From assembly GCA_964544885.1 (NCBI GenBank), contig CAZJDX010000008.1, positions 1-64,000 on the forward strand: 64,000 nucleotides of DNA, written 5' to 3'. Below the pieces are notes generated by a model. That model worked only from the letters and a program-made list of their open reading frames with translations, had not been told where the DNA came from and searched no databases. Both the position numbers and the translations under genes were made by a program. This DNA is from QQVM01 sp964544885 (lineage in GTDB: Bacteria > Bacteroidota > Bacteroidia > AKYH767-A > 2013-40CM-41-45). Shown one piece after another: positions 1-8,687 of the stretch; position 1 is the first letter of the stretch; the number at the start of each line of letters is the position of its first letter.

Positions 1-29
1 GGTTTGTCAATCATTAAGAACCACAAACC

Positions 30-473
30 ATGAAACTGAAAAAACAAAACCAGGGGCTCACCTTTCCGGACCCACCGCCTTACCCCCGCTTTAATAAGGT
101 GATCGTAATAGATTCATCCCCTACAGAATTTGAAATCACAGCAACCATTTTAAGGGCTTGTTATGTAGCCAGGGATATCCAGGCAGTAAAGGATGCCAAA
201 TCCTTCATCAACAGTTTACATTCAGTTGACAGACTAAGCGATGTTCCGGAACTCGTATTTGTCAACCTTCATATGGAAGAGCTTCGGGGATTCGATTTCC
301 TGGCTGAATTCTCCCAACTTTCCGATTTCGTGCGAAGCAAATGCAAGATTGTTGTTCTCACCAACCTTAATGATACAGATGAAAAATTCAGGGTTCTCTC
401 TGATCCAGGCGTGGTCCGCTACCTGATCAAACCTCTTGATGCCTTCCAACTTCGCGAATTCATTAACCGGTAA
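30..473 (+). CDS. Degenerate response-regulator receiver-domain protein
   Basis: A 147-residue single-domain protein with the CheY-like fold pattern and no output domain. After a proline-rich N-terminal extension of about 20 residues, strand 1 reads VIVIDSS (one acidic-pocket Asp at residue 28). Strand 3 reads VFVNLHM, so Asn79 stands where the phosphoacceptor Asp should be. Strand 4 ends in Thr111 and the conserved Lys is present in the YLIKP motif (Lys134). Loss of the Asp suggests it is not phosphorylated in the usual way and works through protein-protein contacts; that is inference. No kinase gene adjoins it within the window. The ATG at 30 is the only sensible start. Confidence 0.8.
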   Translation: MKLKKQNQGLTFPDPPPYPRFNKVIVIDSSPTEFEITATILRACYVARDIQAVKDAKSFINSLHSVDRLSDVPELVFVNLHMEELRGFDFLAEFSQLSDFVRSKCKIVVLTNLNDTDEKFRVLSDPGVVRYLIKPLDAFQLREFINR

Positions 474-501
474 TTTATTAAACCTCATAAAATGTAAAGC
501 C

Positions 502-690
502 ATGGAAATCGTTCACAATCAGAAAAAAGAAAGAAATGACAAGGTAGCTTTCAGCCTTAGTTATGGAGAAAGAAAGGCTGATCAGGTTCTTCAAAAGATC
601 GAGAAAAACCTGCTTGATCAGATGGGTACGGTGTTCTCCATCGTACACGGCGGTGAATACCGGAGACGACGTAATCATCTCTCGGCCTGA
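502..690 (+). CDS. Small hypothetical protein, 62 aa
   Basis: A short, charged and mostly hydrophilic protein beginning MEIVHNQKKE and ending in an Arg-rich stretch (RRRRN). I do not recognise a family. The reading frame is open further upstream to 436, but the ATG at 502 follows the preceding stop at 473 by 28 bases and avoids overlapping the receiver gene. It lies in the same direction as that gene and may be co-transcribed with it. It could be a genuine small protein or a chance frame. Confidence 0.4.
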   Translation: MEIVHNQKKERNDKVAFSLSYGERKADQVLQKIEKNLLDQMGTVFSIVHGGEYRRRRNHLSA

Positions 691-736
691 ATAACTTAGC
701 TATCACTCCTAAATTATAACTTTAAATCCTTATACC

Positions 737-823
737 ATGTATACGCTCAAGATCCGCTATGCTATTACCGATTCAGTGCTTATTGCGTTGTGCGCATTGT
801 CAATCTGGTACACACTATTGTAA
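737..823 (+). CDS. Possible 28-aa membrane peptide
   Basis: ATG at 737 opens a 28-codon frame whose second half is hydrophobic (about residues 13-28, ending SIWYTLL), as in a single-pass micro-protein. It fills the gap before the DUF2400 gene and ends 14 bases before it. A near -7 box (TAACTTTA) sits just upstream at about 716. There is no homology evidence, so this is a low-confidence call. Confidence 0.25.
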   Translation: MYTLKIRYAITDSVLIALCALSIWYTLL

Positions 824-837
824 GGAGACAATAAACC

Positions 838-1611
838 ATGCTTTTCATGAATCAGGAATCCCTGCACAATTTCCTGGATCAAAAAGCCAAGCAGTATGAT
901 TGCAGTGCTTTCATCGATGATGATCCTGTATCCATACCACATCTGTTTTCCCGCAAGGAAGACATAGAAATTTCCGCTTTTCTTACGGCTACTATATCCT
1001 GGGGACAGAGAAAGAGTATTATCAGAAGCGCCCGTTCATTGATGGAGAGAATGGACTATAGCCCTTTCAGTTTTACAGCCGGATTCACAAACAGCGATCT
1101 CCGGAAGCTCAGAAACTTTTGCCACCGCACCTTTAATGGCGAAGACACGGTCTATTTCCTTAAAGCACTCAGGCATATTTATCAGAAGCATGGCGGACTG
1201 GAATCCGTATTCAGGACTTCTCTCAGGCCCGGACAGGAGGTAAAGGACGCCATTGTTTCAGCCAGAAGAGTCTTTTTTTCATTACCTCATCAGGATCGTC
1301 ATGAAAAACATTTCAGCGATCCACTGAGAGGAAGTGCGTCTAAACGTCTGAATATGTTCCTTCGCTGGATGGTACGGAATCGATCAGATGCGGACCTGGG
1401 TATCTGGAAAAAGATAGGCAGCTCTCAGTTACTTTGTCCACTGGATACTCACTCAGGCCGCGTTGCCCGGAAACTAGGCCTTCTGAAAAGAAATCAAAAT
1501 GACTGGAAAGCCGTAAATGAACTCACCGACAGGTTAAGGGTGTTTGATCCTGAAGATCCTGTTAAATATGATTATGCCTTATTCGGATTGGGGGTGTTTG
1601 AGAAATTCTGA
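838..1611 (+). CDS. DUF2400 / TIGR02757 family protein
   Basis: A 257-residue protein matching the TIGR02757 (DUF2400) family in length and pattern. The N-terminus reads LDQKAKQYD and is followed by FIDDDPVSIPHLF, an ISWGQRKSII motif near residue 55, and a C-terminal segment with PLDTHSGRVARKLGLL and FDPEDPVKYDYALFGLGV. This C-terminal half recalls the helix-hairpin-helix glycosylase-like arrangement around a conserved Asp, but no function is established. Two more Met codons near the start (residues 1 and 4) make the exact start uncertain by three residues. It ends 18 bases before the BatA-like gene. Confidence 0.85.
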   Translation: MLFMNQESLHNFLDQKAKQYDCSAFIDDDPVSIPHLFSRKEDIEISAFLTATISWGQRKSIIRSARSLMERMDYSPFSFTAGFTNSDLRKLRNFCHRTFNGEDTVYFLKALRHIYQKHGGLESVFRTSLRPGQEVKDAIVSARRVFFSLPHQDRHEKHFSDPLRGSASKRLNMFLRWMVRNRSDADLGIWKKIGSSQLLCPLDTHSGRVARKLGLLKRNQNDWKAVNELTDRLRVFDPEDPVKYDYALFGLGVFEKF

Positions 1612-1616
1612 ATCCG

Positions 1617-1624
1617 TATATTTG
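1617..1624 (+). promoter_or_regulatory. Bacteroidota -7 box before the BatA-like gene
   Basis: TATATTTG matches TAnnTTTG exactly. A TTTG at 1597-1600 lies 16 bases upstream as a possible -33 element, slightly short of usual spacing. The downstream ATG is at 1630, so a transcript from here would be leaderless or nearly so. Confidence 0.5.
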
Positions 1625-1629
1625 CAGCA

Positions 1630-3714
1630 ATGCGATTTATATATCCGGAATTCCTCTTCGCTCTTTTTGCGCTCGCAATCCCCATTATTATCCATCTGTT
1701 TAATTTCAGACGATTCAAAAAGGTATACTTTACCAATGTCCGCTTCCTTCGTGAGATCAAACAGGATACCCGGAGTAAATCCAAACTCAAACACCTCCTC
1801 ATTTTATTTTCCCGCCTTGCCGCATTAGCCTTTCTTGTACTGGCCTTCGCACAACCGTATTTTCCATCTTCTGAAGAAGTAAAAGTCCATGACAGACGGA
1901 CCATCGGAATTTACATCGACAATTCCTACAGCATGGATGCCCGTGGAAGAAACGGCTCATTGCTTGATGAGGCCAGGCAAAAAGCAAGGGAGATCGCCAA
2001 AGCCTATAAAAGCACAGATCAATTCCAGATACTAACGAATGATTTTGAAGCCCGGCACCAGCGACTGTTGAATCAGGAAGAGTTTTTAGAAGAACTCGGG
2101 CAGATAGAAATGAGTTCAGCAGTAAAAAACATTAAACAAGTAATTGCCAGGCAGTCGGATGCTATTCTGCAGAAGAGTGCTGACGGGAAGCACGATTACC
2201 TGAGTTATATCATTTCTGATTTCCAGAAATCAATTACTCAACTTCAGGACTTGAAATCCGACAGTACCCTGAAAATCCGTTTTATCCCGGTAAGCGCATC
2301 AGGTTCTGATAATATTTTCATTGATACCGTTTTTTTTAATACTCCTTTCATTCGTATGAATGAGCCGGCGGAACTGACAGTGAGACTAAGAAATACAGGT
2401 AAAAACGACATTGAAAATGTTCCTGTCAAACTTAGCATCAACAATGAACAAAAAGCAATAGCCAGCAATAATATTCCGGCTAATTCTTATGCAGACTGTA
2501 AATTATCATTTACACCCTCTGGTAGCGGCTGGCAAAGTTGTCTGATCAGCCTTACTGACTATCCGGTAGTTTTTGACGATCACTATTATTTCAACTTTAA
2601 CATACGATCCGGAATTCAGATTCTTTCCATCAATGATGCGGCCGGTGATAAATTCCTGCGCAGTTTATTTGAAAGCGACCCCTACTTTTCCTATAGAGCC
2701 GTAGCTGAATCACAAGTAGATTATTCAGTGTTTAACTCTCAACAACTGATCATCCTGAACGAACTGGAATTCATTTCCTCGGGGCTTGAACAGGAGATCA
2801 GAAACTATGTGGCCCGGGGTGGGACATTGTTCATAATTCCCTCACCTCGCGCTGATCTGATGAGCTATGGTTCATTGTTCTCAGACCTGCAGGCAAATTC
2901 ATTTGTCACCCTGAATTCACTTCCGGAAAAGATCAGTGCGCTTGAATCTGATCACCCCTTGTTCAAAGGAGTGTTTGAAGAGGGTAAAAAACTACCCCCT
3001 AATCTCGACCTGCCTGCTGTTCAAAAATACTTTCAACTTGCCAGGAATACCAGGATTCCGGAAACCGCCCTGCTGAAATATCAAAATGGGTCGGCATTTC
3101 TGGCACTGACCAATTCTGGGAAAGGCCAGGTATTCACCCTTAGTGTACCACTGCAGGACGACTTCAGTAATTTTCATCGTCACGCTCTGTTTGTCCCAAT
3201 CATGCTTAAAGCTGCTCTGCAGGGCTCTTCCCTTATCCAGGCGCCTTCAATCATTGGTCGTGACAATGAGTTCACTGTACATCAGGATACTATCATCACG
3301 AAAGATCAGGTGGTTCATCTGGTCAATGAGGAACTAGGTTTTGATATCATCCCGGAGAATAAATTGCTTGCAAACGACTGGATCCTCTCGGTCAGAGATC
3401 AGGTAAAAGAGGCCGGTAATTATTCTGTTGTCGACAATCAAAGACTTGTATATGTTCAGGCATTCAATTTTGACAGAACCGAATCTGACCTTTCAACTTA
3501 CACCGTCTCAGAACTTGAAGAAATCGTTTCGAAGAGCTCACATCCTAATCTGTCCATTCTCAATGAAGATACCACAACACTTTCACATACACTGAATCAA
3601 CTGGAGGAAGGAACAAGACTTTGGAAGATCTTTGTCATCCTGGCACTGATCTTCCTGGCCATAGAGGTATTATTACTCCGCTTTTACAAACCGGCTTTGC
3701 AAAACAACAGGTAA
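1630..3714 (+). CDS. BatA-like N-terminal, VWA-domain membrane protein
   Basis: A 694-residue membrane protein. Residues 1-80 carry the BatA/TIGR02226-type N-terminus with two hydrophobic helices (about 5-24 and 56-75) and the IIHLFNFRRFKKVYFTNVRFL pattern between them. A von Willebrand A-like domain follows from about residue 90; its metal-site motif is DNSYS (Asp97, Ser99, Ser101), matching DxSxS. A long extracytoplasmic region leads to a C-terminal membrane helix at about 668-688. The family is common in Bacteroidota, sometimes near Bat aerotolerance genes, but its role is not settled. No MoxR ATPase adjoins it here. It ends one base before the dihydroorotase-like gene, so the two are probably co-transcribed. 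Confidence 0.85.
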   Translation: MRFIYPEFLFALFALAIPIIIHLFNFRRFKKVYFTNVRFLREIKQDTRSKSKLKHLLILFSRLAALAFLVLAFAQPYFPSSEEVKVHDRRTIGIYIDNSYSMDARGRNGSLLDEARQKAREIAKAYKSTDQFQILTNDFEARHQRLLNQEEFLEELGQIEMSSAVKNIKQVIARQSDAILQKSADGKHDYLSYIISDFQKSITQLQDLKSDSTLKIRFIPVSASGSDNIFIDTVFFNTPFIRMNEPAELTVRLRNTGKNDIENVPVKLSINNEQKAIASNNIPANSYADCKLSFTPSGSGWQSCLISLTDYPVVFDDHYYFNFNIRSGIQILSINDAAGDKFLRSLFESDPYFSYRAVAESQVDYSVFNSQQLIILNELEFISSGLEQEIRNYVARGGTLFIIPSPRADLMSYGSLFSDLQANSFVTLNSLPEKISALESDHPLFKGVFEEGKKLPPNLDLPAVQKYFQLARNTRIPETALLKYQNGSAFLALTNSGKGQVFTLSVPLQDDFSNFHRHALFVPIMLKAALQGSSLIQAPSIIGRDNEFTVHQDTIITKDQVVHLVNEELGFDIIPENKLLANDWILSVRDQVKEAGNYSVVDNQRLVYVQAFNFDRTESDLSTYTVSELEEIVSKSSHPNLSILNEDTTTLSHTLNQLEEGTRLWKIFVILALIFLAIEVLLLRFYKPALQNNR

Positions 3715-3715
3715 T

Positions 3716-4990
3716 ATGAAAACGCTTATCAGAGAAGTAACTATCCTTTCCCCCGGTTCACCTTTCAACGGGCATCGAAAGGATATACTTCTTTCGGAAG
3801 GCAGAATAGAAAAAATCGTTGAGGCCGGTACATACCCTGTTGAAGGTCTTCAACTGATTGAGGCTAACGGTTTATTTGTTAGTCCGGGCTGGTTTGATCT
3901 TCATGTTAATTTCCGGGAACCAGGTCATGAGTATAAGGAAGATCTTATTTCAGGATGCCTCGCTGCAATGCAAGGCGGATTCACGGGTGTATTGTGTATG
4001 CCCTCGGTTCACCCTCCTCTTGACAACCGTGCCGGCGTGGAGTACGTCCTGAACCGTTGCCGTCATGAACTTGTCGATGTCGTTCCCGCAGGTTGTCTTT
4101 CACATCAACTTCTGGGAAAAGACCTGAGCGAAATGTATGACATGTACAGCGCAGGGTGCAGGGTATTTACCGATGACAGACTTCCGGTCAAAGATGCAGG
4201 ACTGATGTTAAGAGCACTACTCTATGCCAGGAATTTCGGTGCAAAAATATTTTCATTTGCTGATGAAAAGAGCATTTCCGGAAGTGCTCAGATGAATGAA
4301 GGAATTATCAGCACACAATCAGGATTGAAAGGGATGCCTGCAATTGCTGAAGAAGTAATGATAGCCCGGGATCTGATGTTAGCTGAATATGCCGGTTCGC
4401 CTATCCATTTTTCAACCATATCAACCAAAGGTTCGGTTGAACTTATCAGGAAAGCAAAACAAAAAGGGTTGAACGTGACAGCCGATGTGTCCGCCCTTAA
4501 CTTGTCCTTAAGCGATGCGGCGCTGATTTCTTTTAATACCCATTGTAAGGTGCTCCCTCCCCTCAGGACTGATGATGATATTTCCGCCTTGATAGAAGGT
4601 ATAAAAGACGACACCATTGACGCAATCTGCTCTGACCATCTGCCGGAGGATACTGAAAACAAGAAAAAGGAATTTGAACTGGCCGCATTCGGTGCGGAAG
4701 GAATAGAGACCGCTTTCGCGGCAGCCTATACTTCATTGCAGGATCACATCAGCAAAGACAAGATCATTGAAAAATTTTCAAACGCCCCGCGTAGAATCGC
4801 CGGCCTGCCTGAAATTCATATTACCGAAAATTCACCCGCCTGCCTGACTATCGCAGACCTCAATATCAGCTGGACCGTAAGAGAAAAAGAACTCTTATCC
4901 AAGTCGAAGAATAACCCCTTCCTGAATAAAACACTGCGTTCAAAAGCATTGTACGTGTTCAATAAAGGTCAGTTCTACAAGTGTTCATGA
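3716..4990 (+). CDS. Dihydroorotase-like amidohydrolase, probably non-catalytic
   Basis: A 424-residue homologue of class I dihydroorotase, aligned throughout by eye: GWFDLHVNFREPG at 58-70, the GGFTGV.CMPS loop at 87-97, FTDDRLPV at 151-158, a STKGSVELIR helix and a SDHLP motif with catalytic-type Asp307. Several zinc ligands are changed. The HxH motif is His63-Val-Asn65, the usual HCED position reads FADE (Phe181), the usual HxxH position has Thr234, and the HH of the next motif reads LN. I infer a pseudo-enzyme, perhaps a structural partner like the inactive PyrC-type chains known to associate with aspartate transcarbamoylase in some bacteria. Automatic annotation would call it pyrC. No other pyrimidine gene is nearby. 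Confidence 0.85.
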   Translation: MKTLIREVTILSPGSPFNGHRKDILLSEGRIEKIVEAGTYPVEGLQLIEANGLFVSPGWFDLHVNFREPGHEYKEDLISGCLAAMQGGFTGVLCMPSVHPPLDNRAGVEYVLNRCRHELVDVVPAGCLSHQLLGKDLSEMYDMYSAGCRVFTDDRLPVKDAGLMLRALLYARNFGAKIFSFADEKSISGSAQMNEGIISTQSGLKGMPAIAEEVMIARDLMLAEYAGSPIHFSTISTKGSVELIRKAKQKGLNVTADVSALNLSLSDAALISFNTHCKVLPPLRTDDDISALIEGIKDDTIDAICSDHLPEDTENKKKEFELAAFGAEGIETAFAAAYTSLQDHISKDKIIEKFSNAPRRIAGLPEIHITENSPACLTIADLNISWTVREKELLSKSKNNPFLNKTLRSKALYVFNKGQFYKCS

Positions 4991-5017
4991 TCATATTTAC
5001 TTTCCCCCGATAAAACG

Positions 5018-5473
5018 ATGCGGATATTGATGGTTTGTCTCGGAAATATTTGCCGCTCTCCAATGGCCGAAGGCATTTTCAGAAAAAAGGCGGAAGAGAA
5101 TGACTTCCATGTTCATATTGACTCGGCCGGGACCGGAGACTGGCATGCAGGAGAAAATCCGGATCCGCGTGCTATCAAGACGGCCTACCGCTATGGAGTA
5201 AATATATCAGGACTCATTGCCAGACAATTTACTGTGGATGACTTTGACAAATTTGATAAAATTTTTGCCATGGATATGAACAACTATAAGAACATTGTTG
5301 CACTGGCAAGGACTGAAGGCGATCGGAAAAAGGTAAGCCTTTTTCTCGAAATATTCCCGGGTCGCAGCGATAAAAATGTGCCCGATCCCTGGTATGGTGA
5401 TGAACATGGTTTTACAAGTGTTTTCAGGTTACTGGAAGAAGCCAGCGAGGAATGGTTAAAAAATCTGAAATGA
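5018..5473 (+). CDS. Low-molecular-weight protein-tyrosine phosphatase
   Basis: A 151-residue phosphatase of the arsenate-reductase fold. The P-loop CLGNICRS lies at residues 7-14 (nucleophile Cys7, Arg13) and the general acid loop VPDPWYG gives Asp123. Length and motifs match active family members. In many bacteria these enzymes act on tyrosine-phosphorylated polysaccharide kinases; a Wzc-like kinase is present about 51 kb downstream, but this gene is not in that locus. The next gene overlaps its stop codon (ATGA at 5470-5473), so the two are translationally coupled. Confidence 0.93.
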   Translation: MRILMVCLGNICRSPMAEGIFRKKAEENDFHVHIDSAGTGDWHAGENPDPRAIKTAYRYGVNISGLIARQFTVDDFDKFDKIFAMDMNNYKNIVALARTEGDRKKVSLFLEIFPGRSDKNVPDPWYGDEHGFTSVFRLLEEASEEWLKNLK

Positions 5474-6174
5474 GTAAGGGTGTACTTTATCTTATTCCAA
5501 GCGCTCTATCGGATGATACTACTTCGGTTCTTCCTGCCAGTTCCCTTGAATTACTTTACAAATTAAAGTCCTTTGTTGTTGAAGAAGAGAAAACCGCAAG
5601 GAGATTTTTAAAAAATATTCATAGCCCATTTCCGCAGTCTGAATTTCAGTTCACACTACTCAATGAACATACCGACCGAGAAATACTTCCGGAAATAATT
5701 TCCCAACTCTGCAGCGGAAAAAATATGGGAGTTCTTTCAGAAGCAGGCTGTCCCGGTATCGCTGACCCGGGGAGCGACTTGATAGCCCTGGCTCATAAGG
5801 AAGGAATTAGGGTTATTCCTCTGATCGGCCCTTCGAGTATTTTCCTGGCATTAATGGCAAGTGGTTTGAATGGACAATCCTTTTGTTTCCATGGCTATCT
5901 CCCGATTGAATCAAAACCCAGACAACAAAAGATAAAAGAGCTGGAAAAAGTCGTATTGAAAACAGGACAAAGTCAGATCTTTATTGAAACTCCTTACAGG
6001 AATTTAAAATTACTCGCTGATCTCTTATCAGTGTGCCATGATGAACTCAAACTCTGCATCGCAGTCAACCTGACCTCAACGGATGAAGACATAAGAACGA
6101 TGACCATCAAAGATTGGAAAAAGCTAAGTCTTCACCTGCATAAGAAACCTGCTGTATTTATCCTGGGCGCCTGA
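5470..6174 (+). CDS. SAM-dependent methyltransferase, short RsmI paralogue
   Basis: A 234-residue protein of the tetrapyrrole-methylase fold resembling RsmI, which 2'-O-methylates 16S rRNA. Visible motifs are LYLIPSAL at the start (where RsmI has a GNL-type motif), SEAGCPGIADPGSDL, IGPSSIFLALMASGL and FHGYLP. It lacks the C-terminal extension of true RsmI and corresponds to the short paralogue common in Bacteroidota, whose substrate I cannot state. The frame is open to 5452, but the ATG at 5470 overlapping the previous stop gives the expected N-terminus. It converges on the FKBP gene, with 6 bases between the stops. Confidence 0.8.
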   Translation: MSKGVLYLIPSALSDDTTSVLPASSLELLYKLKSFVVEEEKTARRFLKNIHSPFPQSEFQFTLLNEHTDREILPEIISQLCSGKNMGVLSEAGCPGIADPGSDLIALAHKEGIRVIPLIGPSSIFLALMASGLNGQSFCFHGYLPIESKPRQQKIKELEKVVLKTGQSQIFIETPYRNLKLLADLLSVCHDELKLCIAVNLTSTDEDIRTMTIKDWKKLSLHLHKKPAVFILGA

Positions 6175-6180
6175 CAGGAT

Positions 6181-7104
6181 TTATTTCTTGACCAGTTTTA
6201 AGGTATCACCGACACTGAGTACCTCTATATCGTACCAGAGTGTAGAGTATGGAGCTATGATTTCCGCACCGCTTTTCAAATCCTTAAGACCTTCCTCACC
6301 GTAAGCATATCTTGAAGGAATGACAAGCTCAGCCCTGTCACCTTCCCTCAGGTTTGATAATGCCAGATCCAATCCCTGAATAACCTGCCCGGCGCCGGAA
6401 ACAAATGTAAATGGCTTACCGGGTGTTCCAGCATAATCGAATACCCTTCCGTCCGGAAATTTTGCGGTATACTTTACTGAAACAAACTTACCGGTATCAA
6501 CCAAGGGTCCGCTGCCTTCCTTAATTTTCTTAATGTAATAGACTCCACTGTCAGGCGAATTATAAAAATCTTTATCCCAAAGAAATTTCCTCAAATTATC
6601 CTTTTCGGTTTTCTCTGCATCGCTCATCTGCATTAATTGTTCCTGCTCCGCTTCTATGTAATCCTGGACTCGCAAAAGTTTAACATCAAAAAGCATGTAA
6701 GAGCCGGATTTAAAAACTGTTTCACTTTGTTTAACCGGATTCCTGGCAGTCCTTGCGTAAGAAGCGTATAGTGAATCGGATGAAACATAAAATGTCGCAC
6801 TATCACCTTCGCTCAGATAAGTCAAACCCTCTTCATAAGATCCGGGAAACGGAATCTCCTCCAGCTTAAATCTCATGGGAGTCTCATTCAACCGGGAATC
6901 AAACAAGATTGAGTCACCTGCTGTTTTATAGACCATTTCAATCGTGAGGTAATCACCTGCTTTGGCACGCTTTCCCATAGAATTTGTATAAAGCCGGTAT
7001 TTCAAACCTGACTCGGTTATGTGTTCCTTTCCCTTTTTACAAGACGTGAAACCATGCAACAGAATGGATAGAATTAAAACAGCAAGAAGTCTTCCGGATT
7101 TCAT
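6181..7104 (-). CDS. FKBP-type peptidyl-prolyl isomerase lipoprotein, two domains
   Basis: A 307-residue envelope protein with a signal peptide and lipobox ending GFTSC (Cys near residue 22), so probably a lipoprotein. An N-terminal region (about 45-150) looks like a divergent FKBP domain with GDYLTIEM and YEEGLTYLSEGDSATFY. A standard FKBP domain follows (about 200-300): VSVKYTAKFPDGRVFDYA, VIQGLDLALSNLREGDRAELVIPSRYAYG. It would assist folding of exported proteins. Its ATG overlaps the stop of the upstream FKBP gene (ATGA), giving a tight nrnA-FKBP-FKBP operon. Confidence 0.9.
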   Translation of the reverse strand: MKSGRLLAVLILSILLHGFTSCKKGKEHITESGLKYRLYTNSMGKRAKAGDYLTIEMVYKTAGDSILFDSRLNETPMRFKLEEIPFPGSYEEGLTYLSEGDSATFYVSSDSLYASYARTARNPVKQSETVFKSGSYMLFDVKLLRVQDYIEAEQEQLMQMSDAEKTEKDNLRKFLWDKDFYNSPDSGVYYIKKIKEGSGPLVDTGKFVSVKYTAKFPDGRVFDYAGTPGKPFTFVSGAGQVIQGLDLALSNLREGDRAELVIPSRYAYGEEGLKDLKSGAEIIAPYSTLWYDIEVLSVGDTLKLVKK

Positions 7105-7646
7105 TGTATATCGGTTACGGTAAGTTCGGTAAATAAAGTGGCGGCCGGAGGGATCAGCTTTCCATCACCTCTCATGCCCCAACCAAGATGTGAGGGTATA
7201 ATCAGTTGTGCTTTTTCTCCACTGCGCATCAACAGGATTATCTCATCAATTCCTTTAATCTCATGACCTTTCCCGGCTATTACCGGCAGAGCATTTTCAT
7301 CGCTGACTTCCTTTACAAGGGTACTGTCGCTCAACCAGATCTTGTATGAGATTAAAACCGTATCGCTTTCAACAATAATTTCCGGCTTACCGCTCCCTTC
7401 AATCCGGTATCGCAAGCCGGTTCCCGTTCTATTCATGCGCAGATTATGTATATTAATGAGACTATCAATCATATGACTCTCCGTCCGTAACAGATTCCTG
7501 TTCGCTTCCATCATTTGCTCGCGTAATTCTGTCTCATTGACTTCAGGGACATCAGACTGTCTTCCACAGGAATTCAGCAGCAAGGCCGCCAACAAGCCTC
7601 CAACAAGGATCAGAAATCTTAAACCGGAAAAGTGTTTATTACTCAT
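7101..7646 (-). CDS. FKBP-type peptidyl-prolyl isomerase lipoprotein, GldI-like
   Basis: A 181-residue protein with a signal peptide and lipobox (LLLNSCGRQ), then a spacer and one FKBP domain: DTVLISYKIWLSDSTLV, IKGIDEIILLMRSGEKAQLIIPSHLGWG. FKBP lipoproteins of this size in gliding Bacteroidota include GldI, but sequence alone does not establish that identity. The frame extends to a GTG at 7649; the ATG at 7646 is preferred. It overlaps the end of nrnA by 8 bases and is coupled to the next FKBP gene by ATGA. Confidence 0.85.
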   Translation of the reverse strand: MSNKHFSGLRFLILVGGLLAALLLNSCGRQSDVPEVNETELREQMMEANRNLLRTESHMIDSLINIHNLRMNRTGTGLRYRIEGSGKPEIIVESDTVLISYKIWLSDSTLVKEVSDENALPVIAGKGHEIKGIDEIILLMRSGEKAQLIIPSHLGWGMRGDGKLIPPAATLFTELTVTDIQ

Positions 7647-8673
7647 CACGGCGATTCAATTGCTTTTCGTACATAGGAAGCAGGGAAAGAAACTTTTCCA
7701 CAGCTGCCTCAATGGATGACTTCATCGTACCGCCGGAAGCGTTCCTGTGTCCCCCGCCACTGAAGTGGACAGAAGACAGCTCCTGCACAGAAAAATCACC
7801 CTTTGACCTGAATGAAATTTTTATCAATCCGTCTTTCTCTGAAAAAAAAGCGGCAAGTACGATTCCTTCAATACTCAAGGCATAATTCACAAGTCCTTCC
7901 GTATCTCCTGGTCTGAAATTAAACATTTTCAATTCGGCTTCACTGAGGGAAATATAGGCGGTCCTGTATTTGTTAATGATCACCAATTTCTCCTTGAGTG
8001 AATATCCGACAAGCCGCAGTCTGTTCTCGGTATTCGAATCATAAACCCTTTCGTGTATCCTGTGATTCTCCGCTCCCGCCTCCATGAGAAAGGCGATGAT
8101 ACGATGCGTTTCGGCGCTCATGCTAGAATAGCGGAAGGAATTTGTATCAGTCATAATTCCGCAATAAATACATTCCGCAATTGATTTGTCTATTAGTTCA
8201 AGATCACCCATGGCCTGAATGAACTGGTATATCAATTCACAGGTTGATGATGCCGATGGATAGGAAAACAAGTGGGCGAAATCCTGTTCAGGATAAAGAT
8301 GATGGTCTATCAGGATTCTGATTGCTTTACTTTTCCTTATTACTTCTTCCATCCTATCGATCCTTTTAAGATCATTGAAGTCAAGGCAAAAGATCACATC
8401 CGCCTCTTCCACGAAGGTCTTGCTTCTTTCCGGATGTTCTTCGTAGTTAATCACATCCGGATTACCCGGTAACCAGTGAAGAAATTCAGGATAATCACTG
8501 GGACTGATCAGTTTGAGATCATGGCCTTTGAGGTGAAGGTAATTGTACATTGCCAATGCAGAACCCATAGCATCCCCATCAGGTCTGTGATGCGTAGTTA
8601 TTACGACCTTTTTAGGAGCAGAAAGTAAAACTCTTACCGGATGAATGGCAGCTTCCGGAAATCGAAAAGTCAT
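7639..8673 (-). CDS. nrnA: DHH/DHHA1 phosphoesterase, NrnA-like
   Basis: A 344-residue DHH-family phosphoesterase. Motifs seen are HHRPDGDAMGSAL (metal binding), FCLDFND, the IDHH signature after IRILIDHHLYP, TDTNSFRYSSM, and a C-terminal DHHA1 domain with FSGGGHRNASGG. NrnA enzymes degrade short oligoribonucleotides and dephosphorylate 3'-phosphoadenosine 5'-phosphate. The frame opens at 8730, but the ATG at 8673 is preferred because a -7 box lies at 8688-8695, inside the longer version, and family members begin at about this point. It is the first gene of an operon with two FKBP lipoproteins. Confidence 0.9.
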   Translation of the reverse strand: MTFRFPEAAIHPVRVLLSAPKKVVITTHHRPDGDAMGSALAMYNYLHLKGHDLKLISPSDYPEFLHWLPGNPDVINYEEHPERSKTFVEEADVIFCLDFNDLKRIDRMEEVIRKSKAIRILIDHHLYPEQDFAHLFSYPSASSTCELIYQFIQAMGDLELIDKSIAECIYCGIMTDTNSFRYSSMSAETHRIIAFLMEAGAENHRIHERVYDSNTENRLRLVGYSLKEKLVIINKYRTAYISLSEAELKMFNFRPGDTEGLVNYALSIEGIVLAAFFSEKDGLIKISFRSKGDFSVQELSSVHFSGGGHRNASGGTMKSSIEAAVEKFLSLLPMYEKQLNRRDE

Positions 8674-8687
8674 ACACAGATTTTGTC

